Below, one piece after another: positions 22,915 through 35,573 of a stretch of DNA of 64,000 nt. The translations under genes were made by a program, and so were the position numbers. Numbering within the stretch: position 1 is the first letter of the stretch; each line of letters begins with the position of its first letter. The stretch is taken from the NCBI RefSeq assembly GCF_018474025.1, contig NZ_JAHCTA010000001.1, positions 310,001-374,000 of the forward strand. Reading direction: 5' to 3'. Below the pieces are notes generated by a model that was not told the DNA's origin, did no database searches, and was given only the letters and a program-made list of their open reading frames with translations. This DNA is from Alteromonas oceanisediminis. GTDB taxonomy: Bacteria > Pseudomonadota > Gammaproteobacteria > Enterobacterales > Alteromonadaceae.

Positions 22915-22935
22915 TATATAACTATTCGTTATATA
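22915..22935 (+). promoter_or_regulatory. Candidate operator/promoter palindrome of the leu operon
   Basis: A perfect 8-bp inverted repeat (TATATAAC, spacer TATTC, GTTATATA) lies 73 bases before the leader peptide start. Its core has the T-N11-A form (TAACTATTCGTTA) typical of LysR-type regulator boxes. It may bind a LeuO/LeuR-like regulator or overlap the -10 region. No regulator gene is adjacent. Confidence 0.5.
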
Positions 22936-23007
22936 GCGTATTGTAAACAAAGGTTGCCTACGCCGGCGTAAGTTTGTACAGTGCCAACTCGACCTAAGAG
23001 ATTATTG

Positions 23008-23067
23008 ATGATTGTTTTAGACCGCGCACTCCTACTCATTCTATTGGCAGCAAGACTGCACGGGTAG
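23008..23067 (+). CDS. leuL: leu operon leader peptide
   Basis: A 19-codon open frame reads MIVLDRALLLILLAARLHG. Seven of its 19 residues are leucine, clustered at positions 4, 8-10, 12, 13 and 17 and mixing CTC, CTA, TTA, TTG and CTG codons. A TAAGAG ribosome site lies just upstream. Leucine-rich leader peptides sense charged tRNA-Leu: stalling at Leu codons allows transcription into leuABCD. The last codons CTG-CAC-GGG overlap the antiterminator arm, so a ribosome finishing translation would cover it. Confidence 0.9.
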   Translation: MIVLDRALLLILLAARLHG

Positions 23068-23118
23068 GTTGCATCTAAGACGCAAACACAAAAACCCGTG
23101 CCCCGCACGGGTTTTTTT
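23058..23118 (+). promoter_or_regulatory. Transcription attenuator of leuABCD
   Basis: The terminator stem is CCCGTGC (23095-23101) with GCACGGG (23105-23111), a 3-nt loop and seven T residues (23112-23118), extended by flanking A-T pairs. An identical GCACGGG lies at 23058-23064 inside the end of the leader peptide gene and can pair with the same CCCGTGC. Leucine starvation would leave that upstream copy free and block the terminator; normal translation would mask it. Confidence 0.88.
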
Positions 23119-23129
23119 ATGGAGACGCA

Positions 23130-25789
<2,660 letters not shown>

Positions 25790-25792
25790 CTG

Positions 25793-27202
25793 ATGCCAAC
25801 GACATTATTTGAAAAAATCTGGCAAGCACATATTGTGCACCAGAACCAAGACGAAACGCTTATCTATATCGACCGACATCTGATCCACGAAGTGACCTCA
25901 CCGCAAGCCTTTGCAGGCCTCGATTTAAAAGGTCGAAAAGTGCGTCGACCCGATCGCACTATCGGTACCATGGATCACTCCATATCCACCCGTTCATTGG
26001 CATTAGATGCGTGTGGCCCTGAAAATCAGTTGCAGCTACAAACGCTCGCAAAAAACTGCGAAAAGCATGGCATCACGTTATATCCAGTAGGCCATCAAAA
26101 ACAGGGGATCGTGCATGTTATGGGCCCGGAGCTCGGCTTAATACACCCCGGTATGACAGTCGTGTGCGGTGATTCGCATACCGCCACACATGGTGCATTC
26201 GGTGCATTGGCCTTCGGCATTGGAACATCACAGGTTGAGCATGTACTCGCCACGCAAACATTAAAACAGACTAAGGCAAAAACCATGTTGATCAACGTGC
26301 ATGGCAAACTGCCTTTAGGCGTCACTGCGAAAGATATTATTTTAGCCATCATCGGCAAAATTGGTCACGCTGGCGCAACCGGGCACGTGATTGAGTATGC
26401 CGGTGAAGCCATCCGTTCGCTGAGTATGGAAGAGCGCATGACGGTGTGTAATATGAGCATCGAAGCGGGTGCCAAGGCTGGCCTGATAGCGCCGGATCAA
26501 ACCACAGTAGAGTACATTAAAGGCCGAGAACTCGCACCCAAGGGCGAACATTGGGAACAAGCAGTTGCCTATTGGGAATGGCTAAAATCCGATGATGAAG
26601 CCAGCTTTGACAAGGTCGTCGAGCTAGACGCCAGTGACATCGAACCTCAGATTACCTGGGGAACCAATCCCGGTCAGGTTATTGGTGTTAATTCAGCCGT
26701 TCCCGAGCCTGCCGACGAAACCGATTCGATTGCCCGGGAGTCCGCTCACAAGGCATTAAAGTACATGGGATTGACACCCGGTGACAAATTAACCGACACG
26801 CCCGTGTCGCACGTTTTTATTGGCTCGTGTACCAATAGCCGTATTGAAGATCTGCGCGCGGCAGCGGTTGTTGCCAAACACGGTAAAGTTGCCCCAGGTG
26901 TTACCGCAATCGTCGTGCCCGGGTCAGCAGCCGTAAAACAGCAAGCGGAACAGGAAAAGCTTGATCAAGTCTTTATGGATGCCGGTTTTGAATGGCGACT
27001 GCCTGGCTGCTCAATGTGTTTAGGCATGAATGATGACAAGCTAACCGCTGGGGATCGCTGCGCATCGACCAGCAACCGTAACTTCGAAGGTCGTCAGGGT
27101 CGTGGCGCGCGTACCCATCTGGTTTCGCCGGCGATGGCGGCTGCCGCAGCGCTTAATGGTAAATTTACTGATGTTCGACAGTATGAGGAAAATAAATCAT
27201 GA
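25793..27202 (+). CDS. leuC: 3-isopropylmalate dehydratase large subunit
   Basis: LeuC with LeuD isomerises 2- to 3-isopropylmalate through a 4Fe-4S cluster. The 469-residue protein has cluster ligands in [13 protein letters not shown] and [11 protein letters not shown] (Cys-x-x-Cys). It also shows the aconitase motifs [15 protein letters not shown] and [11 protein letters not shown]. The stop overlaps the leuD ATG by four bases. Confidence 0.96.
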   Translation: MPTTLFEKIWQAHIVHQNQDETLIYIDRHLIHEVTSPQAFAGLDLKGRKVRRPDRTIGTMDHSISTRSLALDACGPENQLQLQTLAKNCEKHGITLYPVGHQKQGIVHVMGPELGLIHPGMTVVCGDSHTATHGAFGALAFGIGTSQVEHVLATQTLKQTKAKTMLINVHGKLPLGVTAKDIILAIIGKIGHAGATGHVIEYAGEAIRSLSMEERMTVCNMSIEAGAKAGLIAPDQTTVEYIKGRELAPKGEHWEQAVAYWEWLKSDDEASFDKVVELDASDIEPQITWGTNPGQVIGVNSAVPEPADETDSIARESAHKALKYMGLTPGDKLTDTPVSHVFIGSCTNSRIEDLRAAAVVAKHGKVAPGVTAIVVPGSAAVKQQAEQEKLDQVFMDAGFEWRLPGCSMCLGMNDDKLTAGDRCASTSNRNFEGRQGRGARTHLVSPAMAAAAALNGKFTDVRQYEENKS

Positions 27203-27813
27203 GCGACATGGAAAACGCAGGATTTCAAACCCACTCTGGTTTTGCATGCCCATTGGATCAAGCCAATGTAGATACCGATCAACTGATCCCTAAACAATTT
27301 CTCACCGGAGTCACCCGAACCGGCTACGGCAAGCACCTTTTGCATGACTGGCGTTATCTGGATCAGCATGAAAAAGAGCCGAATCCCGAATTTGTGCTCA
27401 ACTTCCCGGAATATGCAGACGCCAGTATTTTGCTGGCGCGTGAAAATTTTGGCTGCGGTTCAAGTCGTGAGCATGCGCCTTGGGCGCTGGCTGACTATGG
27501 CTTTAAAACCATCATCGCGACCAGCTTTGCGGACATATTTTACGGCAACGCGATTAACAACCAATTGCTGCCGGTCGCGCTTTCCACCACGCAAATGGAT
27601 ACCCTCTTTGATGCGGTGCATGCTGACCCAAAAACAACGATTAATGTCGATTTACCGTCGCAAACGGTGACCTTTGGTGTGCATGAGTTTTCGTTTGCGA
27701 TCAGCGAACAACATAAACACAACCTGATAAAAGGTTTGGACATGATTGGTCAGACGCTTGAACTAGAAGCTCACATCAGCGATTTTGAAATGAAACAGTC
27801 ACACTGGGCCTAG
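27199..27813 (+). CDS. leuD: 3-isopropylmalate dehydratase small subunit
   Basis: LeuD supplies the swivelling substrate-recognition domain of isopropylmalate isomerase. The 204-residue protein has the early [13 protein letters not shown] motif and the active-site block [15 protein letters not shown]. It ends the leuABCD operon. I see no strong intrinsic terminator in the 80 bases before the next gene. Confidence 0.96.
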   Translation: MSDMENAGFQTHSGFACPLDQANVDTDQLIPKQFLTGVTRTGYGKHLLHDWRYLDQHEKEPNPEFVLNFPEYADASILLARENFGCGSSREHAPWALADYGFKTIIATSFADIFYGNAINNQLLPVALSTTQMDTLFDAVHADPKTTINVDLPSQTVTFGVHEFSFAISEQHKHNLIKGLDMIGQTLELEAHISDFEMKQSHWA

Positions 27814-27894
27814 CGTCTGCTATGGTTTAATTTAGCTCAACAGCAACGGAAATCTTTGCTAAGCTTTCAGGGTAAATGTGAACAGGAACCATTG

Positions 27895-29094
27895 ATGTTA
27901 AAAGAGATTTCCATTGCTGAGCTAGTGCCGGGCATGTACGTTAATCAAGTGCTTAAGCAGTCTGGCAAGCTGAAAATGCGCTCTAAAGGGCTGGTGAAAA
28001 CTCAGGCAACCATCGAACAGTTGAAGCAAAAAGGTATTGAATTACTTGAGATAGACATTACTAAAAGCCAAGTAGACACCAGTGCAAAATCAAGCTCGAC
28101 GCCGCAAAGCTCGCTACGTGATCGCCGCGCGCCCTCTAAACCGGCTGAGCAGTCAAATTCAGATATGCTGTCTGCCGCGAATGACTTATACCTCAACGCC
28201 GTTATGATCCAAGGCGAATTCGTAGATCAGTTGCAAAAAGGCTCTGGTGCCGACATCGAAAAAGTCACCCAAGTGAGTCAGGGGATTATCGATGCGATTT
28301 TTGACAATACCAATGCCATCACTTGCTTAACACTGATCAAAAACGCCGACGAGTATCTTCTCGAACACAGCGTCAGTTGCGCAATTCTCATGGGCTTATT
28401 TGCTCGCCACATGGAATTCGACAAAGCTCTTATTGAGGATTTAAGCTTGGGTGCGTTATTGATGGATGTCGGCATGGCCACTGTTCCTGCGGATGTTTTT
28501 CAGAAAAACGGTCAGCTTTCAAAGCAGGATTGGCAATTGATGAAAGGGCATGTTGAGGCTGGGCTGGAAATGCTCGAACCAATTGCTGAATTGTCGGATG
28601 TGACTCGCGATGTTATCCAAAATCACCATGAGCGCATGGACGGAAGCGGCTACCCGGTTGGCAAACAGGGGCAGTCGATTTCCACCTACGCCCGTATGGC
28701 AGCAATTATTGACAGTTATGACGCTATGGTATCCGACCGCAAACACCAACAAGGTCAGACCCCGACGGGCGTATTGCGCAAATTGTTGACCGACACCACC
28801 TTGGACCAAACTCTCGTACAGCAATTCATTAAGTGCATTGGCGTTCACCCTGTCGGCTCATTGGTGAAGCTGAAAAGTGAAAAGTTAGCGTTAGTCAGTA
28901 GTGCCGGAAAAACTGACCCACTCAGCCCGGTTGTGATGGCTTTTTACAGCCTGCGCACACAAGCACACACTGAAATTAAACGCATCGATTTAGCTAAATC
29001 AGATGATGAGATTATGGCCAGTGTACGTCCGAACGAGTTTAAAATGAACCTCACCAAATTCTTCCGTGAAGTGTTTATCCACCAAGTACCTTAA
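27895..29094 (+). CDS. HD-GYP-type protein with N-terminal DUF3391 and degenerate HD
   Basis: The family hydrolyses cyclic di-GMP. The ATG at 27895 (after AGGAACC) gives 399 residues. Residues 1-55 form a DUF3391-like module (PGMYV, GLVKT). An HD-GYP domain spans about 130-340, with the first His (LLEHSV, 158), His219 and GYP motif HHERMDGSGYP (244-254) all present. The HD pair itself reads LLMDVGM (Met190-Asp191) instead of HDIGK, so one metal-binding His and the usual Lys are lost. It may be inactive or altered, perhaps a c-di-GMP sensor. It converges with gspB, whose N-terminus carries a similar module. Confidence 0.8.
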   Translation: MLKEISIAELVPGMYVNQVLKQSGKLKMRSKGLVKTQATIEQLKQKGIELLEIDITKSQVDTSAKSSSTPQSSLRDRRAPSKPAEQSNSDMLSAANDLYLNAVMIQGEFVDQLQKGSGADIEKVTQVSQGIIDAIFDNTNAITCLTLIKNADEYLLEHSVSCAILMGLFARHMEFDKALIEDLSLGALLMDVGMATVPADVFQKNGQLSKQDWQLMKGHVEAGLEMLEPIAELSDVTRDVIQNHHERMDGSGYPVGKQGQSISTYARMAAIIDSYDAMVSDRKHQQGQTPTGVLRKLLTDTTLDQTLVQQFIKCIGVHPVGSLVKLKSEKLALVSSAGKTDPLSPVVMAFYSLRTQAHTEIKRIDLAKSDDEIMASVRPNEFKMNLTKFFREVFIHQVP

Positions 29095-29102
29095 AGCCTG
29101 TT

Positions 29103-29124
29103 GCGCTTACCAATCGGTAAGCGC
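29103..29124. terminator. Hairpin between convergent HD-GYP gene and gspB
   Basis: A perfect 9-bp inverted repeat (GCGCTTACC, loop AATC, GGTAAGCGC) overlaps the end of gspB and lies 9 bases after the HD-GYP stop. T tracts are poor on both strands. Confidence 0.55.
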
Positions 29125-30141
29125 CGCCATTGAGAATAAATCCCCGCGAAACGAGAGTATGACCCGCTGTGGTTCGATATTGATGAGCTGCACCTCGTCC
29201 GTGATATATTCGCCTTCGTACAGTTGCTGCCCGTTGACTCTGACCCAGCGCGCGTCACGAGACGAGGCATACATGTGCGCTGAAAACGCCATACTCGGCA
29301 ATAATGTCAGTGTGCGTGCGGGTAATTGGTCGACACGCGGAATATCATCATAAACGGATACCGTGGTTTCTGGTTCTGTAGAAACTGGCTCATTCTCAAG
29401 ATCGGCTAACGCTTTGTTAAACCGCGCCATCAACTCAGGCGATACTTGTGCGGTGGATGTGTCGTTGCCCTGTGTTAACAATTCTCCTTCTGGCTCCTGA
29501 ACAGTTTCGCTACTACTCGATGGTGCCTCGCCAGAGACTGAATTTTGAATGGGCGTTGGTTCCGCAGGTACTTGCGCGACAACGTCCTGTTCCGACTGTG
29601 CTGGCTGGGCAGCCGTATCGGTAGGTGTTTGCACTGTAGCATGTTGTTCAGGCTCGTCGACAGCGACAGCATCAGGCTCTTTAACCTCCGCAATCGCCCT
29701 ATCCTCACTCATGTACTGGCTGATATACGAAGGCGCAATGGCGCCGGAAACACCCACAGCTAGGCCAATCAGAACTACAGCGAAAATCATTCCCACTTGG
29801 CGCGCGTAGATTTGCCATGCGGAGGGTAACTCACTGACAGAGGGAAGAAACAAGCTGCGATTGAATTGCTCTGATAGTGACTTATCAACCTGACTGGCGT
29901 GATCATACTCGCCCTGTAACAGTTTCTGCGTCATTGACGTGGCTGCGATTGGCGCCTCCATTTCAATGGTTTGCTCCGTGTCCACCTCAACACTTAACAC
30001 ACCCATTTCAGCCAAGCCGGTCACCATATCGGCACTTTTCACCAAACCCACTTTGCGTATCTTGACCGGACCCTGTTGCTCAACCACCTGTGTGATCATC
30101 ATACCTGGCTGCAATTCGCTGATCTTAATCACTTTAAGCAT
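29107..30141 (-). CDS. GspB-like secretion protein with N-terminal DUF3391-like module
   Basis: GspB with GspA helps insert the type II secretin through peptidoglycan (ExeAB in Aeromonas). The ATG at 30141 follows GGAGG inside gspA and gives 344 residues. A DUF3391-like module covers residues 1-55, then one membrane helix (about 116-135). A long acidic, Pro/Gln/Thr-rich periplasmic linker leads to a C-terminal T2SSB domain (about 275-344) with WVRVNGQQLYEGEYI and INIEPQRVILSFRG. The cytoplasmic module matches the start of the convergent HD-GYP protein at about 24 of 55 positions. It overlaps gspA by eight bases. Only GspA/B, not the T2SS core, is in the window. Confidence 0.8.
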   Translation of the reverse strand: MLKVIKISELQPGMMITQVVEQQGPVKIRKVGLVKSADMVTGLAEMGVLSVEVDTEQTIEMEAPIAATSMTQKLLQGEYDHASQVDKSLSEQFNRSLFLPSVSELPSAWQIYARQVGMIFAVVLIGLAVGVSGAIAPSYISQYMSEDRAIAEVKEPDAVAVDEPEQHATVQTPTDTAAQPAQSEQDVVAQVPAEPTPIQNSVSGEAPSSSSETVQEPEGELLTQGNDTSTAQVSPELMARFNKALADLENEPVSTEPETTVSVYDDIPRVDQLPARTLTLLPSMAFSAHMYASSRDARWVRVNGQQLYEGEYITDEVQLINIEPQRVILSFRGDLFSMAALTDW

Positions 30142-31045
30142 ATAAGCCTCCAAGTGCATAACCTGCGACAATAGATATGATAAACAGCATCACCAGCGTG
30201 TAGTCGAATCGTTTGCTGCGGCGTTGTGCGACGACATCATCACCGAGTATCTGTTTAGCTGCTGCGATAAACACATGCTTGCGTACAACAGGCGTTTGCA
30301 TGGTGAATGACAGTGTGAGTGCACGATCGCACAAAAGATTAATCACCCGCGGCACGCCACCGGTGATCCGAAATACTGCGGCAATGGTGGCGTTGTCGAA
30401 CACACTGCCATCGCCTCCCGCGACCTGCAAACGATGGCTGATGTAAGCACCCACTTCGTTTGCATTTAAGGGCAGTAGGTGATACCGAGCGGTTATGCGC
30501 TGTGCCAACTGACGCAGCTCATTGCGTTTGAGTAACTGCTGAAGCTCAGGCTGCCCGATTAAAACGACTTTAAGTAGTTTTTCGCGATTGGTCTCAAGAT
30601 TAGTCAACAGTCGCAATTGCTCCAGCACTTCAGGAAGCAAATGCTGCGCTTCATCGACTATCAATACTGTGTTGCGCCCCTGCTGATGATTGCTTGCCAG
30701 TTTCTTTAAAATAGCATCAGTATAATATTTCAGGCTAGGGCTTTGCTGGTCAACTGAAATGCCTAATTCATCGCAGATGGTGGCGAGTAACTCAATAGCA
30801 GACAAGGTCGGATTCAAAATCATTGCTACCTGAGTGTTGTTGGGTAACTGTTGCAACAATTTCCGCGACACGGTGGTCTTTCCCGTACCGACCTCACCCG
30901 TCAGCATCACAAAACCACCACTTTCACGTAAGCCAAACGTAAGGTGCGCTAAAGCCTCTTTATGGCGAGGACTCATATAAAGAAACGCGGGGTTGGGCGC
31001 GATCGAAAATGGATTATCTTTTAAACCAAAGTAACTCAGGTACAT
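30134..31045 (-). CDS. GspA/ExeA-type AAA ATPase
   Basis: GspA is an inner-membrane AAA+ ATPase that partners GspB in secretin assembly; related MshM/ExeA proteins serve pilus systems. The ATG at 31043-31045 (MYLSYFGLKDNPFSIAPNP) gives 303 residues. The N-terminus is the family hallmark. Walker A is GEVGTGKTTVSRKLL and Walker B is TVLIVDEAQHL. The arginine region lies in RITARYHLLPL, and a single C-terminal membrane helix (about 283-301) closes it. It lacks the periplasmic peptidoglycan-binding extension of long ExeA proteins. Confidence 0.85.
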   Translation of the reverse strand: MYLSYFGLKDNPFSIAPNPAFLYMSPRHKEALAHLTFGLRESGGFVMLTGEVGTGKTTVSRKLLQQLPNNTQVAMILNPTLSAIELLATICDELGISVDQQSPSLKYYTDAILKKLASNHQQGRNTVLIVDEAQHLLPEVLEQLRLLTNLETNREKLLKVVLIGQPELQQLLKRNELRQLAQRITARYHLLPLNANEVGAYISHRLQVAGGDGSVFDNATIAAVFRITGGVPRVINLLCDRALTLSFTMQTPVVRKHVFIAAAKQILGDDVVAQRRSKRFDYTLVMLFIISIVAGYALGGLYA

Positions 31046-31159
31046 GTTCTGCGCTATATGAATAAACAACGACGCTTAAACTAGCCCCTCGACAGTTGGA
31101 TGTCAAAGCCTGCCGCGCTACACTGACAAAAGTTTTTCAGGATTCAGGGAAGCGCTTTT

Positions 31160-32269
31160 TTGCAAACGTATTTAGTCGGTGGTGCGGTACGAGATCAATT
31201 ATTGGATCGCCCCGTGACCGAGCGTGACTATGTGGTGGTTGGCGCGACAGAAACGCAAATGCTCGAAATGGGATTTACTCGGGTGGGAAAGGATTTTCCC
31301 GTGTTTTTACATCCACAGACAAAAGAAGAGTATGCGCTAGCGCGCACAGAACGCAAAAAAGGCCATGGATACCATGGGTTTGAATGCCATGCAGCGCCAG
31401 ATGTCACGCTTGAACAGGATTTGCAGCGTCGTGATTTGACCATCAACGCAATGGCGATGGATGAGCGTGGCCAGCTTATTGATCCCTACGGTGGTCAGTC
31501 GGATTTAGAAGCGCGCGTTTTTCGTCACGTTTCCAACGCTTTCAGCGAAGATCCATTACGCGTTTTTCGCGTTGCCCGTTTTATGGCGCGCTATAAAGGT
31601 TATGGCTTCACTCTGGCCGCTGAGACACTGGCACTCATGCGTAACATGGCGGTTGAAGCGGAAATAAAAGCCATCGCGGCTGAACGCGTGTGGCAGGAAA
31701 CAGCGCGCGCACTGATGGAGCCGCACCCTTTCACCTATTTCGATGTACTGGCGCAGACAGATTGTCTGGCATTTTGGTTTCCGGGCTGGCGCAGTGCTAA
31801 TGCAGAAAAGGCCGCAAAGATTGAAGCGCAATTTACGTCATTCAAAGCCACCTTACCCCAACGGTTTGCGTGTATGTCGTACGTGCTACAGCAGTATGAA
31901 GACTCTGCGTCTTTGATCAGCGAAATGCTGCGCATACCCAATGATTGCGCCTGGTTAGCTCGCGCTCTGCAGCAAGAAGCCCGCTGTTGGCTGGATGACA
32001 CTGAAACAAGCGCAGAGAACGTGCTTCAATCGTTCAATCGCATAGACCTCTGGCGACGACAAACCCGTTTGGATGACCTTCTTCACTGTTTGACGATGCT
32101 GCAGCCAGACGCGGCGAATCGCTTGCGTGATATCCAAAAAGCAGCGCACGCCGCTGCAGCGGTTGATGTACAACACATTATTCAACAAGGGTTTAGTGGG
32201 GCGCACATTAAGCCTGAGTTGGAAAAAGCTCGATTAAAAGCTATTCAGACGCAACTCAAGGCGAATTAG
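31160..32269 (+). CDS. cca: CCA-adding tRNA nucleotidyltransferase
   Basis: Cca adds or repairs the 3' CCA of tRNAs. The 369-residue protein has the class II nucleotidyltransferase signature [12 protein letters not shown], the catalytic acidic pair in the RDYVVVGA region and the [12 protein letters not shown] motif. The start is a TTG at 31160, with AGGGAAG upstream and no earlier ATG. It ends after a helical body without an HD phosphohydrolase domain, shorter than the E. coli protein. Confidence 0.93.
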   Translation: MQTYLVGGAVRDQLLDRPVTERDYVVVGATETQMLEMGFTRVGKDFPVFLHPQTKEEYALARTERKKGHGYHGFECHAAPDVTLEQDLQRRDLTINAMAMDERGQLIDPYGGQSDLEARVFRHVSNAFSEDPLRVFRVARFMARYKGYGFTLAAETLALMRNMAVEAEIKAIAAERVWQETARALMEPHPFTYFDVLAQTDCLAFWFPGWRSANAEKAAKIEAQFTSFKATLPQRFACMSYVLQQYEDSASLISEMLRIPNDCAWLARALQQEARCWLDDTETSAENVLQSFNRIDLWRRQTRLDDLLHCLTMLQPDAANRLRDIQKAAHAAAAVDVQHIIQQGFSGAHIKPELEKARLKAIQTQLKAN

Positions 32270-32307
32270 ATAACCTATTTTTGCTCAGCAGATGATATCA
32301 TTCGCGC

Positions 32308-33594
32308 ATGAATGCACCACTACCCACTGCTATGTTTGAAGAGTTAGATCTTGACGACGCGCTATGTGCCGCGCTTGCCACTATGGGGCTGAACAAGCCA
32401 ACATCGATCCAGTCACTGGCCATCCCAGAAGCGATGAATGGCCGCGATGTGCTTGCCTCCGCGCCCACCGGTACAGGGAAAACTCTGGCGTTTTTGCTAC
32501 CGGCCTGTCAGTACCTGTTGGATTATCCGCGCAAACAGCCTGGTGCTACGCGGATATTGATTTTATCTCCTACTCGCGAACTGGCGCTGCAAATCTATCA
32601 GCAGGCGCAAGCGGTGACACAACACACCGATTTAGTGTGCGGCGTGATCACAGGCGGGATCAACTACGGCACGGATCGCGAAACGCTAAGCCAAAATCTG
32701 GACATATTAGTGGCTACACCGGGCCGACTGTTTGAGCACATAGAAAAGGAAAGCGCCGAGTGCCGTGATATTGAATGGCTCGTGCTGGATGAAGCCGATC
32801 GAATGCTCGACATGGGTTTTTCAGCCATCGTCAATCAGATTGCTGCTGAAGCACGATGGCGTAAGCAGACACTGCTGTTTTCAGCGACGCTGGAAGGTGG
32901 CGGGATCCGCCGATTCGCAGATTCGTTGCTAAACGAGCCTGTTGAACTTGATGCGTCGCCCTCGCGCAAAGAAAAAGCAAAAATATTGCAGTGGTATCAC
33001 CTTGCCGATAGCGCTGAACACAAGTACGCATTGCTGAAACACATTCTCGCCGAACAAATCACCACCGCCATCGTATTTGTTAAAACCCGTGAGCGATTGC
33101 AGCAAATTAAAGACATGCTAACGCGTGATGGTTTTCAAGTTGCGTGGCTGCAAGGCGAAATGCCGCAAGACCGTCGCAACGCAGCAATGGCGCAATTTAA
33201 ATCAGGGCAAGTTCCTATTTTGGTCGCAACCGATGTTGCTGCGCGCGGCATTGACGTCCCCAATGTAAGCCACGTGATTAATTTCGACATGCCTCGCAAA
33301 GCCGATGTTTACCTACACCGGATTGGCCGCACCGGTCGAGCAGGTGCGAAGGGCATCGCAATTTCGCTCATCGAAGCGCATGATTTTTCCATGGTCGGCA
33401 AAGTTGCCCGATATACCAAAGAGTCGTTCAAGGCTCGCGTTATTGAAGAGCTGCGGCCGAAACATAAAGCGCCAGCGTTAATTAAAAAGCCTAAGTCTAA
33501 AGTGAAGAAGAAAATGACGGCCAAAGCCAAAAAACGTTCGGCCAAAAAGGTCAAAGGCAAAACGCGCGGCAAGAGCCCAAAACAGGACCAATGA
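32308..33594 (+). CDS. srmB: DEAD-box RNA helicase SrmB
   Basis: SrmB helps early 50S ribosome assembly in E. coli. The 428-residue protein has motif I APTGTGKT, Ia [12 protein letters not shown] box [16 protein letters not shown] (LLFSATLEG) and motif [12 protein letters not shown]. The block [14 protein letters not shown] and the ending [14 protein letters not shown] resemble SrmB closely, as does the Lys/Arg-rich tail. rdgB starts two bases after its stop. Confidence 0.9.
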   Translation: MNAPLPTAMFEELDLDDALCAALATMGLNKPTSIQSLAIPEAMNGRDVLASAPTGTGKTLAFLLPACQYLLDYPRKQPGATRILILSPTRELALQIYQQAQAVTQHTDLVCGVITGGINYGTDRETLSQNLDILVATPGRLFEHIEKESAECRDIEWLVLDEADRMLDMGFSAIVNQIAAEARWRKQTLLFSATLEGGGIRRFADSLLNEPVELDASPSRKEKAKILQWYHLADSAEHKYALLKHILAEQITTAIVFVKTRERLQQIKDMLTRDGFQVAWLQGEMPQDRRNAAMAQFKSGQVPILVATDVAARGIDVPNVSHVINFDMPRKADVYLHRIGRTGRAGAKGIAISLIEAHDFSMVGKVARYTKESFKARVIEELRPKHKAPALIKKPKSKVKKKMTAKAKKRSAKKVKGKTRGKSPKQDQ

Positions 33595-33595
33595 A

Positions 33596-34213
33596 ATGAC
33601 CGCATCATTGAATAAACTGGTTCTGGCCACCGGCAACTCAGGCAAGGTCAAAGAATTTACTCAGTTGTTTGCTGAACATCAGATTTCGATCGTGCCGCAA
33701 ACTGAGCTGAAAGTGGATTCGGTGCCTGAAACGGGCACGACCTTTGTTGAAAATGCCATCATCAAAGCACGCCATGCAGCAGCTCAAACGGGTTTACCCG
33801 CCATCGCTGATGATTCGGGTTTGGTTGTCGATGCATTAGGTGGCGCACCAGGCATCTACTCTTCGCGGTACGCGTTGGATGATGCTGGCGAACAGGTCAC
33901 CGATGAAGACAATATTAACAAGTTGTTGCGCGCACTTAATGGCAACCCACAGCGAACTGCCCATTTTTATTGCTGTTTGGTGTTTATGCGGCATGCAGAC
34001 GATCCCGTGCCGCTGATTTGCGAAGGTCGTTGGTACGGTGAAATTGCCACGGAGCGCAGTGGTATGGAGGGGTTCGGTTATGATCCTGTGTTCTATGTGC
34101 CGCAAAGCGGTACGACGGCTGCGCAAATGAGTAAGCTAGAAAAGAACAGCATCAGCCACCGCGGAAAAGCACTCTCTGCTTTGGTTCCCCGTATTGCCGC
34201 ATTAAAAGCCTGA
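33596..34213 (+). CDS. rdgB: XTP/dITP diphosphatase RdgB
   Basis: RdgB hydrolyses non-canonical purine triphosphates (XTP, dITP) so they are not built into DNA. The 205-residue protein has the signature [12 protein letters not shown], acidic motif [21 protein letters not shown] and the closing SHRGKAL. It lies between srmB and hemW with spacings of one and two bases. Confidence 0.96.
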   Translation: MTASLNKLVLATGNSGKVKEFTQLFAEHQISIVPQTELKVDSVPETGTTFVENAIIKARHAAAQTGLPAIADDSGLVVDALGGAPGIYSSRYALDDAGEQVTDEDNINKLLRALNGNPQRTAHFYCCLVFMRHADDPVPLICEGRWYGEIATERSGMEGFGYDPVFYVPQSGTTAAQMSKLEKNSISHRGKALSALVPRIAALKA

Positions 34214-34215
34214 CA

Positions 34216-35367
34216 ATGCTTGCCCCTTCTTTATCACTTTATGTGCATATTCCCTGGTGTGTGCAAAAGTGCCCTTATTGCGACTTCAACTCACACACGC
34301 TCAAAAGTGGCTTGCCTGAAAAAGAATACGTTGCACATTTGCTGGATGACTTAGCCGTCGATGCCGCCAGGGTCAAGGGCCGAGAAGTCACCAGCATCTT
34401 TATCGGCGGCGGCACACCCAGCCTCTTTTCCGCGGGATCCATTGAGACATTGTTGCGCGGCATCCGAGAGCGCATCGCGCTTCACGCACAGGCAGAAATC
34501 ACATTGGAAGCAAACCCGGGTACGGTCGAAAGTGAGCGGTTCATCGGCTTTAAGCAAGCTGGTGTTAATCGCATATCAATGGGCGTACAAAGCTTTCAGC
34601 AGCAGCATTTATCGGCGTTGGGGCGGATACACGACAGCCAACAAGCATTGAATGCAGCGCACTACGCCAAGCAGGCTAAATTGCGTTCCTTTAATATGGA
34701 TTTGATGCACGGCTTACCACAGCAATCCGTGCAAAATGCACTGGATGATTTAGACAACGCCATTGCTCAACACCCGCCGCATTTAAGCTGGTATCAACTT
34801 ACGTTGGAACCTAATACGCCGTTTTATTCAAAGCCACCTGCACTGCCTGATGATGATGTCCTATGGGAGATCCAGCAGTCCGGCCATCAACGGTTAACGG
34901 CTGCGGGCTATCACCAATACGAAATTTCCGGCTACGCCAAGCTCGGTCATGAATGCCAGCATAACCTTAACTACTGGCGATTTGGCGATTACCTTGGCAT
35001 TGGCTGTGGAGCGCACGGCAAAATCACTGATACGAAGACAGGCTCTATCCACCGCACGGTCAAAGTGAAGCATCCTCGTGGCTACATGCAATTGGGGAGA
35101 GACTATCTCGATTCAGCAACACCGGTGGCGACTGATGACTTACCCTTTGAGTTTTTCATGAACCGGTTCCGTCTTACTGAGCCTTGCCCTATCGAGTCTT
35201 TGGAACAACTGACCGGTATCGCAGCTGCGTCAAAACAGATGAGCGTTATCGATAAATCACTTCAAAGCAGTATTCAAAAAGGGTTGCTCACACAGACATC
35301 AAGTCACTGGCAAGTCACCGCGCTAGGCCGACGTTATCTCAATACCCTGCTTGAGCATTTTGTTTAA
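34216..35367 (+). CDS. hemW: Radical SAM heme chaperone HemW
   Basis: HemW binds heme and inserts it into respiratory proteins; it is related to, but distinct from, coproporphyrinogen III dehydrogenase HemN. The 383-residue protein has the radical SAM motif HIPWCVQKCPYCDFN (CxxxCxxC). It also has FIGGGTPSLF, the VNRISMGVQSF block and HNLNYWRFGDYLGIGCGAHG. The short N-terminus lacks the HemN-specific extension. The rdgB-hemW pair is standard. Confidence 0.93.
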   Translation: MLAPSLSLYVHIPWCVQKCPYCDFNSHTLKSGLPEKEYVAHLLDDLAVDAARVKGREVTSIFIGGGTPSLFSAGSIETLLRGIRERIALHAQAEITLEANPGTVESERFIGFKQAGVNRISMGVQSFQQQHLSALGRIHDSQQALNAAHYAKQAKLRSFNMDLMHGLPQQSVQNALDDLDNAIAQHPPHLSWYQLTLEPNTPFYSKPPALPDDDVLWEIQQSGHQRLTAAGYHQYEISGYAKLGHECQHNLNYWRFGDYLGIGCGAHGKITDTKTGSIHRTVKVKHPRGYMQLGRDYLDSATPVATDDLPFEFFMNRFRLTEPCPIESLEQLTGIAAASKQMSVIDKSLQSSIQKGLLTQTSSHWQVTALGRRYLNTLLEHFV

Positions 35368-35573
35368 AGTGAGTTGACTTTATACCGTTTCGATTTTTCC
35401 AGCATCGCATCTGCAATATCAAAGAGTTGTGAAGTAATTAATCTAAAATCGGGATAAGCAACTCCGCCCAGCAGCGATATAATAAAAAAATGCGCTAAAA
35501 CAACTCGCTTTCATTCTATAGCGGTGAAGCACTGTGTCTAAGGTAGGTTATAGCCAGTGCGCCGGATATAAAG

